15,594 nt of DNA from Microcaldota archaeon (lineage in GTDB: Archaea; Micrarchaeota; Micrarchaeia; Burarchaeales; Fermentimicrarchaeaceae), in NCBI GenBank assembly GCA_026396455.1, contig JAPLWT010000023.1:1-15594 (forward strand), given 5' to 3'. Under the pieces are notes generated by a model. It did not search any database. It was not told the DNA's origin and worked only from the letters and a program-made list of their open reading frames with translations. A program made the position numbers and the translations under genes. Below are positions 7,021 to 13,068 of the stretch, piece after piece; the stretch's first letter is position 1, and every line of letters begins with the position of its first letter.

Positions 7021-7031
7021 GATATAAATAA
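7021..7031 (-). promoter_or_regulatory. TATA box of prs2 (leaderless start)
   Basis: On the minus strand this reads TATTTATATC and is centred about 26 bases ahead of the ATG at 7000. No ribosome binding site lies between, so the message is probably leaderless. It is the best candidate promoter for the whole prs2-rpe-tktN-tktC-tal block. Confidence 0.6.
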
Positions 7032-7043
7032 TATTCTAACGGT

Positions 7044-7337
7044 TTATCTGCCGAAACCCCTTACCTCTTCCTCTGGAAGCTCAGCGAACTTCTCAGCTGC
7101 AGTTCCCTTGGTTACGACCACCACGTCCTCCACAGACTTCACATTCCTGTAGAGCACGCTTGCCTCCCTCAGTACTTTCCTTGCCTCATCCCTGCTCACT
7201 GTTGTGAGAGGCTGCATGGTCAGTCTAACTACTTCCCCCTTCTCAAGGTCAAGAATCAGGTCTATAACTTTTCCAAGGTATTTCCCTGCATCACTGTATA
7301 TATCCATCCCATATAATCGAGAGAGCCTCGTTGTCAT
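7044..7337 (-). CDS. PRC-barrel domain protein
   Basis: A 97-residue protein. Residues 1-40 (LSRLYGMDIYSDAGKYLGKV followed by DLILDLEKGEVVRL) match the archaeal PRC-barrel pattern, a small beta-barrel that mediates protein or RNA contacts. Residues 55-90 form a second set of strands with SVLYRNVKSVEDVVVV and an acidic tail. Archaeal single-domain PRC-barrel proteins have been linked to cell division, but nothing here tests that. The ATG at 7337 has a TGGTGAT site at 7341-7347. It is divergent from the winged-helix gene, and its stop lies 43 bases ahead of prs2. It resembles the partial gene at the left edge in type. Confidence 0.85.
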   Translation of the reverse strand: MTTRLSRLYGMDIYSDAGKYLGKVIDLILDLEKGEVVRLTMQPLTTVSRDEARKVLREASVLYRNVKSVEDVVVVTKGTAAEKFAELPEEEVRGFGR

Positions 7338-7373
7338 TCTATCACCACTTACATTCCACTCTTTTCACTTTTC

Positions 7374-7383
7374 TATTTAAAAA
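7374..7383 (+). promoter_or_regulatory. TATA box of the winged-helix gene
   Basis: TATTTAAAAA lies 56 bases ahead of the ATG at 7430. A start about 25 bases downstream gives a short leader containing the GAGGT site at 7420-7424. Confidence 0.5.
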
Positions 7384-7429
7384 GCTTACTGTTTTAAAGA
7401 CGAAAGTAAATAATTTTACGAGGTACCCC

Positions 7430-7720
7430 ATGGGATTGAAGGAATCACTCATAAGACCGAAGCCAGTCTGCATACTTCTCAAGCTCAAGGATACCTCAAA
7501 GGAGTGGTATGCTTCCAATCTCGCTTTGGCGTGCAGTTCGACATATGTCCACACGACAAAACTTCTCAAGGAATTCAGGAAATCCAACCTCGTAACAATG
7601 GAGGTCAAGGGCAGGATGAAGAAAGTTAAGCTTACAGACAAAGGGCTTCAGCTTTCGGGAGCGTTGAATGACCTGATGGTTAAACTAGAGGAAAAAGAAG
7701 AAGAGAAGAAGACAGTCTAA
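7430..7720 (+). CDS. Winged helix-turn-helix protein
   Basis: A 96-residue protein from the ATG at 7430, chosen over an in-frame start at 7331 because GAGGT lies five bases upstream and a TATA box sits between the two. LLKLKDTSKEWYASNLA, then STYVHTTKLLKEFRKSNLV, then a basic wing VKGRMKKVKLTDKG, follow the order of a MarR-like winged helix, and the C-terminus is a charged, probably coiled-coil helix (LMVKLEEKEEEKK). It is likely a small DNA-binding regulator; its targets are unknown. The gene ends directly against the convergent hypothetical gene with no base between them. Confidence 0.75.
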   Translation: MGLKESLIRPKPVCILLKLKDTSKEWYASNLALACSSTYVHTTKLLKEFRKSNLVTMEVKGRMKKVKLTDKGLQLSGALNDLMVKLEEKEEEKKTV

Positions 7721-8134
7721 CTATACTGCTCTGAGTACTACCTCTTTCTTTTCAGCATTCAGCAGATACCCGTAGTTTCTGTAATGGCATATTGCTGTAA
7801 CTTTGATGGTATAATCTCCTGCATCTGTCCTGGGGTTGCCCCATATCTCAATCTTCACTTCCTTCTCCTCGCCTGGCTTCATCTCCCCCAGCCTTATCTC
7901 CCTAGCAGTCGAAAGGGCAGTCTGATCAAACCCCAGGTTCTTCGGCAGCTCAATAACCAGTGAGGTAAGCAGAACCTCCTCCTTGAGGTTTTTGAGCTCT
8001 AGGATAAGCATCACGCTCTCCATCTTGTTAGCATTCAACCTGTAAGGATGGAACTTAAGCCTCATTGAGTAGGGAACCTTCTTCACAAGCTCCTCGCCAA
8101 CATCCTTCTTTCCAAAGATATCCAGCAGCCCCAC
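7721..8134 (-). CDS. Conserved hypothetical protein, likely Ig-like beta-sandwich
   Basis: A 137-residue soluble protein that I cannot name. After a short N-terminal helix (MGLLDIFGKKDVGEELVKK), residues 22-137 alternate hydrophobic strands with turns (MLILELKNLKEEVLLTSLVIELP, EKEVKIEIWGNPRTDAGDYTIKVTAICHY), a pattern typical of Ig-like or CARDB-type folds. No signal peptide or membrane segment is seen. The start is GTG at 8134, just after GGTGATAAT; an ATG two bases upstream is out of frame, and no in-frame ATG occurs before residue 24. It is divergent from the dehydrogenase gene across about 80 bases. Confidence 0.65.
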   Translation of the reverse strand: MGLLDIFGKKDVGEELVKKVPYSMRLKFHPYRLNANKMESVMLILELKNLKEEVLLTSLVIELPKNLGFDQTALSTAREIRLGEMKPGEEKEVKIEIWGNPRTDAGDYTIKVTAICHYRNYGYLLNAEKKEVVLRAV

Positions 8135-8203
8135 ATTATCACCTTTGTTATCCTATTGCCCATAACCCTTTTTATTCTTTGCTAAGATAAATCTGTATTC
8201 CAA

Positions 8204-8210
8204 GAGGTGG
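8204..8210 (+). promoter_or_regulatory. Strong ribosome binding site fixing the dehydrogenase start
   Basis: GAGGTGG ends six bases ahead of the ATG at 8217. It shows that the short N-terminus of the dehydrogenase is real and not a wrongly placed start. Confidence 0.75.
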
Positions 8211-8216
8211 ATTTAA

Positions 8217-9314
8217 ATGGATGCAAATGGATTGACGGATGAACTCGGACCTGAGAAGATTGTTATAACCTATGACCCGAAGACGAAAACGAGAGGCATT
8301 CTCGTGATAGACAACACCGCCCTGGGACCGGGAAAGGGTGGCATAAGGTTTGTGCCGGATATCACCATCACTGAGGTAGCCAGGCTCGCAAGAGTGATGA
8401 CACTGAAGACCGCACTTGCTGAGCTTCCCTTCGGAGGGGCGAAGAGCGGCGTGAAAGCAACTCCCCATGGGGACAAGGCTTCAATGCTAAAGGCTTTCGG
8501 AAAAGCCCTCAAGTACATCTGTCCTCTTGAGTACATTGCCGCTCCGGATATGAGCACTGGCGAGGAGGAGATGAGGGTATTCGTTGAAGGTGCAGGGAAT
8601 CCCAAAGCCGCGACAGGCAAGCCAATAGATATGGGGGGGCTGCCCCACGAGCTGGGCTCCACGGGCTTCGGAGTCACCGCGTCAACAGAAGTTGCAGCAG
8701 ACTTTGCGGGCATAGGGCTCAAGGGAACCACGGTTGCAATCGAAGGGTTCGGCAATGTGGGCTCCTTCTCAATGAAATTCCTTTCAGAAAAAGGCGCAAA
8801 AGTTGTAGCTGTTTCGGATTCGAAAGGCACTATATATGATGAGAATGGCTTGGACTATGAAGCGCTCATGAAGACAAAGAAGGAGAAGGGCACGGTAACT
8901 GCGCACAGTTCAGGAAAAAAGCTTTCAGGCGACGAGCTTTTCTATCTAGACGTCGGCGTGCTGATTCCAGGCGCTAGGCCGGATGTGATAAACGAGAAGA
9001 ATGTGGGAAAGGTAAAGGCGAAAATAGTTGTGGAGGCTGCCAACATACCTGTAAAGCTCGATTCAGAAATCGTGCTGCACAAGAAGGGGATACTCGTAGT
9101 TCCGGACATGGTTGCAAATGCCGGTGGAGTCATTTCCTCCTATACGGAGCATATCGGAGGCACCAACGAGCAGGCATTCGCCATGATAAGCGAGAAGGTT
9201 AAGAAGAATACAACGCTGGTTCTTGAGAAATCGAAGAACGAATCTATCTCACCGCGGGATGCTGCAATGGCAATAGCCAAGGAGAGAGTGCTTGCGGCTA
9301 TGGCGAAGAGGTAG
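8217..9314 (+). CDS. Glu/Leu/Phe/Val dehydrogenase (amino acid dehydrogenase)
   Basis: Reversible NAD(P)-dependent oxidative deamination of an amino acid, most likely glutamate. At 365 residues it is shorter than usual hexameric glutamate dehydrogenases (about 415). LGPGKGGIRF (36-45), MTLKTALAELPFGGAKSG (61-78) with K64 and K76, and APDMSTGEEEM (109-119) with D111 form the catalytic domain. The nucleotide site is G177-F-G-N-V-G182, with D201 in VSDSKG after the second strand, which suggests NAD. The N-terminal part (YDPKTKTRGILVIDNTALG) looks more like leucine dehydrogenase, while GKGGIRF looks like glutamate dehydrogenase, so the substrate is uncertain. A T-rich terminator follows the stop. 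Confidence 0.9.
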   Translation: MDANGLTDELGPEKIVITYDPKTKTRGILVIDNTALGPGKGGIRFVPDITITEVARLARVMTLKTALAELPFGGAKSGVKATPHGDKASMLKAFGKALKYICPLEYIAAPDMSTGEEEMRVFVEGAGNPKAATGKPIDMGGLPHELGSTGFGVTASTEVAADFAGIGLKGTTVAIEGFGNVGSFSMKFLSEKGAKVVAVSDSKGTIYDENGLDYEALMKTKKEKGTVTAHSSGKKLSGDELFYLDVGVLIPGARPDVINEKNVGKVKAKIVVEAANIPVKLDSEIVLHKKGILVVPDMVANAGGVISSYTEHIGGTNEQAFAMISEKVKKNTTLVLEKSKNESISPRDAAMAIAKERVLAAMAKR

Positions 9315-9723
9315 GCCTCTTCCCACCCCTCTTTTTTTCTTTACCCCTTTTTGCAAGCGCAAATGTCAGGCCCAAATCTTCGTTAGGGTTGCCCGTCCTC
9401 ACCCATACTTTCACATACTCCCCAAAGTTCTTGAGCGGTTTTGTGAACCTGTCTGTAAAAGAATAAACCTCATCCTCGTGCTTCAGCATGCCGACCTGCA
9501 CTCCGAAATCTAGGTATCTCTTCCAAGTGGCAACTGGCAGCTCCTCAGGACATTCCCTCAGCCTCAGCGCACCCCTTTTCTTCACAAGCAGAAGGGCTGA
9601 GGCAAACCTGTAAGCCTGGGTCTCGTTATCGAAATATGCGCGGGCTATCTCTTTCACGGAGACTGCTTTCAGCTTCTCCTTCAGCACGGCATCCTCCCAC
9701 TCCCAGTATTTCAAGGAAACCAT
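9298..9723 (-). CDS. Hypothetical protein, third gene of the GTPase operon
   Basis: A 141-residue soluble protein from the ATG at 9723, two bases after the GTPase stop. A longer reading from 9816 overlaps the GTPase and has an unlikely Gly/Trp/Cys-rich start, so it was not used. The middle is helical (AVSVKEIARAYFDNETQAYRFASALL) and followed by LDFGVQVGMLKHEDEVYSFTDRF, which recalls a winged-helix layout, but I do not recognise the family. The last 15 residues are basic (KRGKEKKRGGKR). The final codons overlap the dehydrogenase stop by 17 bases tail to tail. Its tight link to the GTPase suggests a joint role. Confidence 0.6.
   Translation of the reverse strand: MVSLKYWEWEDAVLKEKLKAVSVKEIARAYFDNETQAYRFASALLLVKKRGALRLRECPEELPVATWKRYLDFGVQVGMLKHEDEVYSFTDRFTKPLKNFGEYVKVWVRTGNPNEDLGLTFALAKRGKEKKRGGKRPTSSP
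9328..9352 (+). terminator. Oligo-T terminator of the dehydrogenase gene
   Basis: Shortly after the TAG at 9312-9314 there is a run of seven T (9332-9338), then TTT and a run of five T (9348-9352). Archaeal RNA polymerase ends on such runs. The same bases, read on the minus strand, encode part of the basic tail of the convergent orphan protein. Confidence 0.5.
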
Positions 9724-9725
9724 TT

Positions 9726-10538
9726 TTATCCCATCACAATAGTAAGCACATCCCCATCCTTCAGCACATGCCCATCCCCAACCTTCTGCCCGGGAAATTT
9801 TGCAGAGTTCCCCCACACCAGCGCGTACTCCATCTCTCCCTTCAACCTCAGCTTCTCGCAGACATCCCTTACAAATGAACCTTCCTTCACTACGAGGGGC
9901 CTGTTCCTGTCAGCCTCTCCCCCCCTAGGCTTCATGTAAATCCTCACGAGCCTCAGCCTTCTGTATATCTCCTCCCTCAGCCCGTCAATTCCCTCCCCGC
10001 TAATGGCAGAGACGCAGAAGCCTCCCCCCCACTCCACATCGCACTTGTTTATTACTACAAGAAGCTCGCCCTTCACCTTCGCCTTCTCAAGGCCTTTCAT
10101 GATGCGCTCTAGACTTTTTTTGGAAGAATCGCACACAATTACGACCAATTCTGCTATGGATGCGAAGGAGATTATCTCGGCCTCACCAAGCTCAAGCGCA
10201 GGAGTGTCAAGAATCTGTATCTGCGCCCCCCCGTGATTCATGATTCCCGGGAGTATTTTCTGGGTCGTGAATGGATGGTCCCCCACCTTTGAGTTCGCAC
10301 GTGTCAACCTGTTGAAAATGCTGGACTTGCCGACAGATGTATCTCCAATGAGGATTACCGTTGCATCCCCGCTCTTCCTGACAGAGAACCTTGCACCGCC
10401 CTTCCTGTGCTGCCCAACCAATTTTCTGAGCTGAGCCAGCTTTGCCTTGAGCTTCCCGAAATGATGTTCGGTGCCCTTGTGGTACTGGGTTCTGGCCATT
10501 TCATCTTCAATGGACTTTATCTTATCCTCGACGCCCAT
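9726..10538 (-). CDS. Small DRG-like (Obg/HflX superfamily) GTPase with TGS domain
   Basis: GTP-binding protein of 270 residues from the ATG at 10538; a GTG at 10544 is an alternative start. The N-terminal helical part (IEDEMARTQYHKGTEHHFG and a Lys-rich helix) is typical of DRG proteins. The G domain shows G1 GDTSVGKSS (65-73), FTTQKILPGI, G4 NKCD (164-167) and G5 SAIS (177-180). A TGS domain follows from about 198 (VRIYMKPRGGE, YALVWGNSAKF, GDGHVLKDGD). DRG proteins act with ribosomes. Compared with standard archaeal DRG (about 365 residues) the S5D2L insertion is absent. G3 reads D111-T-P-A instead of DxPG. It overlaps the membrane-protein gene by 17 bases. Confidence 0.87.
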   Translation of the reverse strand: MGVEDKIKSIEDEMARTQYHKGTEHHFGKLKAKLAQLRKLVGQHRKGGARFSVRKSGDATVILIGDTSVGKSSIFNRLTRANSKVGDHPFTTQKILPGIMNHGGAQIQILDTPALELGEAEIISFASIAELVVIVCDSSKKSLERIMKGLEKAKVKGELLVVINKCDVEWGGGFCVSAISGEGIDGLREEIYRRLRLVRIYMKPRGGEADRNRPLVVKEGSFVRDVCEKLRLKGEMEYALVWGNSAKFPGQKVGDGHVLKDGDVLTIVMG

Positions 10539-10929
10539 ACCCACCCCTTCTCTTCGCCTGCTTGCCGCCTCTCCAGTACCGCCAGAACCTCAGGAAGGAG
10601 CCGAACAGGAAAACCATGCTGGATAATGCGCTGTTGAGCAATACGATATATGCTGTCCTGCTGTTCATGCTCACCGCAATTGCAAATGCCAGTAGTGCAG
10701 TGCCCATTGAGAAAAGGGCCCCCAGACCCAGATCAGCGAAATCCCCCCAACCAGCAGACTCCTTCCTCTTCCTTCCCAGCTCTCTTCCCACTTCAATGCT
10801 CAGAGCAATGATCACAACAAAAAAGCCTAGGTAAAAATCCTTGTATATCTGCAAGAAGATTCCAATAACCAGCGAAACAAGTATGAACAGGCTTAACAGC
10901 CTGTCCCCAAGCCATCTTAAAACTCCCAT
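10522..10929 (-). CDS. Small integral membrane protein, four predicted helices
   Basis: A 135-residue protein with no recognised family. The ATG at 10929 was preferred over in-frame upstream codons, which would run into the divergent nitroreductase gene. Four hydrophobic stretches are visible: LFILVSLVIGIFLQIY, FYLGFFVVIIALSIEVG, LGALFSMGTALLAFAIAVSM and YIVLLNSALSSMVFLFGSFL. A charged loop (GRELGRKRKESAG) separates helices two and three, and the C-terminus is strongly basic (KQAKRRGGYGRRG), which suggests it faces the cytoplasm and could touch nucleic acid or ribosomes. Its 3' end overlaps the GTPase start, so the two are coupled. Confidence 0.7.
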   Translation of the reverse strand: MGVLRWLGDRLLSLFILVSLVIGIFLQIYKDFYLGFFVVIIALSIEVGRELGRKRKESAGWGDFADLGLGALFSMGTALLAFAIAVSMNSRTAYIVLLNSALSSMVFLFGSFLRFWRYWRGGKQAKRRGGYGRRG

Positions 10930-10960
10930 ACTATTAAAATAACGTTTATAAAATAAAACT
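10930..10960. promoter_or_regulatory. 31-base divergent promoter region
   Basis: Only 31 bases separate the membrane-protein ATG (minus) from the nitroreductase ATG (plus). TATTAAAATAA at 10932-10942 is about 24 bases ahead of the plus start, and the minus strand reads TTTTATAAACG at about 10943-10953, about 20 bases ahead of the minus start. Neither gene has room for a leader with a ribosome binding site, so both messages are probably leaderless and the two promoters overlap. Confidence 0.5.
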
Positions 10961-11491
10961 ATGCCTGATTTCTTCGCAGTTGTCAAAGGCAGAAGGGCAG
11001 TGAGGAAGTTCAAGAAAAGGGAGATTCCCCTGAAAACCCTTGAAAAGATAATTGAAGCAGGCACCTGGGCTCCCTCCGCGGTAAACACGCAGCCATGGGA
11101 GTTCATCCTAGTCAGGGATGCAGAAAAAAAGAAGAAATTCAGGGCGATCTATGAAGAATCAATGAAAGCATTTTACAGACAGGATACGGAATTCGTTGAA
11201 AATGCGACACTTCTGCTTGTTCTTGCTGACAAGGAGAAAACGCTTCACCTCCTCTCAACATCGGCGGCTGTTGAGAATATTCTGCTGGCTGCAACTGCTA
11301 TGGGACTTGGAAGCGTTTGGATGTGCCGGCCCCTGATGGTTGAGAAAAATCTCAATGAGCTGAGGGAACTTTTTGGCATTCCGCAGAAATACGAAATTGT
11401 GGGGATAATCGCACTTGGGTATCCTGATGAAAAACCAAAGCCAAAGGAAAGAAGACCTTTGAAAGAAATACTGCATTACGAAAAATTCTAA
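10961..11491 (+). CDS. Nitroreductase-family FMN oxidoreductase
   Basis: FMN-dependent NAD(P)H oxidoreductase of 176 residues. The start KGRRAVRKFKKREIP (9-23) holds the arginines that bind the FMN phosphate, and APSAVNTQPWEFILVRD (38-53) is the classic second FMN motif. The centre SAAVENILLAATAMGLGSVW (101-120) and the end IVGIIALGYPDEKPKP (146-161) complete the family pattern. The natural substrate cannot be read from sequence; members reduce nitro compounds, quinones or flavins. The gene is probably leaderless. It is followed after 29 bases by an EamA transporter on the same strand. Confidence 0.92.
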   Translation: MPDFFAVVKGRRAVRKFKKREIPLKTLEKIIEAGTWAPSAVNTQPWEFILVRDAEKKKKFRAIYEESMKAFYRQDTEFVENATLLLVLADKEKTLHLLSTSAAVENILLAATAMGLGSVWMCRPLMVEKNLNELRELFGIPQKYEIVGIIALGYPDEKPKPKERRPLKEILHYEKF

Positions 11492-11520
11492 TGTTGTTAA
11501 AAACAATCGAGTGAATAGAA

Positions 11521-12384
11521 ATGGAAGCAATCTTATTCGCCATCTTAGCCTGTCTCGGTTGGGGAATCGGGGATATTTTTGGAACGATCGCCACAAGAAA
11601 GCTTGGCTCCTACTCGATGAGCTTCTGGGGTTTTGCATTGAGGTTGGTAATCTTCGGCTTGTACATCCCCTTCGCTCTGGCAGAACTCTCCCACATAACC
11701 GCGGAAGTCGTTCTTCTGAATCTGTCCCTGGGCGTCATACTGCTTATAGGTTACTTGGCATTCAATGAGGGCCTAAGAATCGCAAACCCCTCCCTTGTCG
11801 GCGCAATTTCAGCCTCATTTGCAGCCGTTGCCGTAATCCTCTCGATAGTATTCCTGCATGAGACAATTACGCCCAACCAGGAGTTCGCCATCTTGGTGAT
11901 AATTCTCGGCATAATCCTGTCAATACTGGATTTCAAAGAGTTAAAAAAAGGAGTGACTGCAAACAGAGGAGTCCTTCTGGCAATTGTGTCGATGATAGCG
12001 TGGGGCGTCTACTTCACATTCATTAAAATTCCCATCCGCCAAATTGGCTGGTTTTGGCCAGGTTACATATCTTTCACAGTTTTCCCGCTCCTCCCGTTAT
12101 TTGCAAAATTTAAAAAAATCAAGCTGCACGGCCCAACTTTTAAGAACTCACTCTTCCCGCTGCTTTGTGCGGTAGCTCTCACAGGAATTGCGGAGTACAG
12201 CTTTAATTTCGCCGTCAGCAGAGGGCTGACCGCAGTAGTTGCCCCTATTGCAGGTTCCTACCCCGCCCTCTTCGTAGTTTTAGCTTTCTTTGTATTCAAG
12301 GACCCTGTAACGAATCAGCAAAAAGTGGGTATCGCAACAACACTGACTGGAATAGTCCTGCTCTCCATGTTCAGCGCTGCCTAA
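11521..12384 (+). CDS. EamA/DMT-family transporter
   Basis: A 287-residue integral membrane protein with about ten hydrophobic helices, arranged as two five-helix EamA repeats (roughly 1-140 and 150-285). Each repeat shows the family's small-residue pattern, for example ANPSLVGAISASFAAVAVIL in the first and GLTAVVAPIAGSYPALFVVL in the second, each followed by a proline-bearing loop (HETITPNQEF and FKDPVTNQQK) before the last helix. Such proteins export or import amino acids, metabolites or sugars; the substrate is not predictable here. A GAGTGA site at 11509-11514 supports the ATG at 11521. It converges on alaX with a 19-base gap. Confidence 0.9.
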   Translation: MEAILFAILACLGWGIGDIFGTIATRKLGSYSMSFWGFALRLVIFGLYIPFALAELSHITAEVVLLNLSLGVILLIGYLAFNEGLRIANPSLVGAISASFAAVAVILSIVFLHETITPNQEFAILVIILGIILSILDFKELKKGVTANRGVLLAIVSMIAWGVYFTFIKIPIRQIGWFWPGYISFTVFPLLPLFAKFKKIKLHGPTFKNSLFPLLCAVALTGIAEYSFNFAVSRGLTAVVAPIAGSYPALFVVLAFFVFKDPVTNQQKVGIATTLTGIVLLSMFSAA

Positions 12385-12403
12385 TCAACTGCGCTTTTAC
12401 CAA

Positions 12404-13060
12404 TTAATCCTTAAGCAGTATCTCTACCCTCTCCTTTCCAGCACCAGGCTTCTTCCCCCTTTGCACAACTATCTCCCCAATCTCCTCCAATCTTTTTGGG
12501 TGCGTCCCCCCGCAAGGCATCTTCGGAAAGCCGTCAATCTCCCAGTACCTGTAATTTGGCTTGCTCTCATCGCTCCATGTCCTTATCTCCCCGCCACTTC
12601 CAATCAACTCATTTGCCCTTCTCTCCACAACCGCCAGTCTCTCCCTGTCAAAGGACTCTGTAAGATAATCCGTTATATCCTTCCTCTCGTTCACAATTCC
12701 GGAGGAGGCAAGCTTGCAGTTCTCCCCGAAAACATCAATCATCAGGTAATAAACGATATGCGCTGCAGAATGCAATTTCATTATCCTGTATCTCCTCTCC
12801 CAGTCTATCCTTCCCTTCACAGTTTCTCCTTCCTTGAATGCGCTTTCTCTCTCCAGGAAGTGCGTGACGCTGTATTCTGCATCCTTCCTTGTATCGACAA
12901 CTCTCGCGTCATTCAAGAAGCCAGTATCCCCAACCTGCCCCCCACCCTGCGGGAAGAAGCATGTCCTGTCCAGCACCACTTCCCTTCCATTTGAAGAGAT
13001 GACCTTTGCCTCAAACTCCTTCTGATAGGGGTCTTTCCAGAATAGAGCATCGGTTCTCAT
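12404..13060 (-). CDS. alaX: Alanyl-tRNA editing protein AlaX-M
   Basis: Trans-editing hydrolase that removes serine (or glycine) mis-attached to tRNA-Ala. It has 218 residues from the ATG at 13060; an upstream in-frame ATG at 13090 would overlap the reductase gene and was set aside. The N-terminal beta domain has the glycine motif FFPQGGGQVGDTGF (35-48). The editing domain carries the zinc ligands H97 and H101 (HSAAH) and C183 and H187 (CGGTH). The glycine motif and length fit AlaX-M rather than the short AlaX-S. It starts eight bases after the reductase stop, so it probably shares that transcript. Confidence 0.93.
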   Translation of the reverse strand: MRTDALFWKDPYQKEFEAKVISSNGREVVLDRTCFFPQGGGQVGDTGFLNDARVVDTRKDAEYSVTHFLERESAFKEGETVKGRIDWERRYRIMKLHSAAHIVYYLMIDVFGENCKLASSGIVNERKDITDYLTESFDRERLAVVERRANELIGSGGEIRTWSDESKPNYRYWEIDGFPKMPCGGTHPKRLEEIGEIVVQRGKKPGAGKERVEILLKD

Positions 13061-13068
13061 CGAAAAAC

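Noticed and set aside
8270..8830. Minus-strand open frame (186 codons) opposite the dehydrogenase
   Set aside because: Low-complexity Ser/Pro/Ala protein fully inside a conserved gene on the other strand; a shadow frame.
9724..9816. Longer N-terminus for the orphan protein, starting at 9816
   Set aside because: It would overlap the TGS domain of the GTPase and adds a Gly/Trp/Cys-rich stretch with no family character. The ATG at 9723, two bases after the GTPase stop, is more natural.
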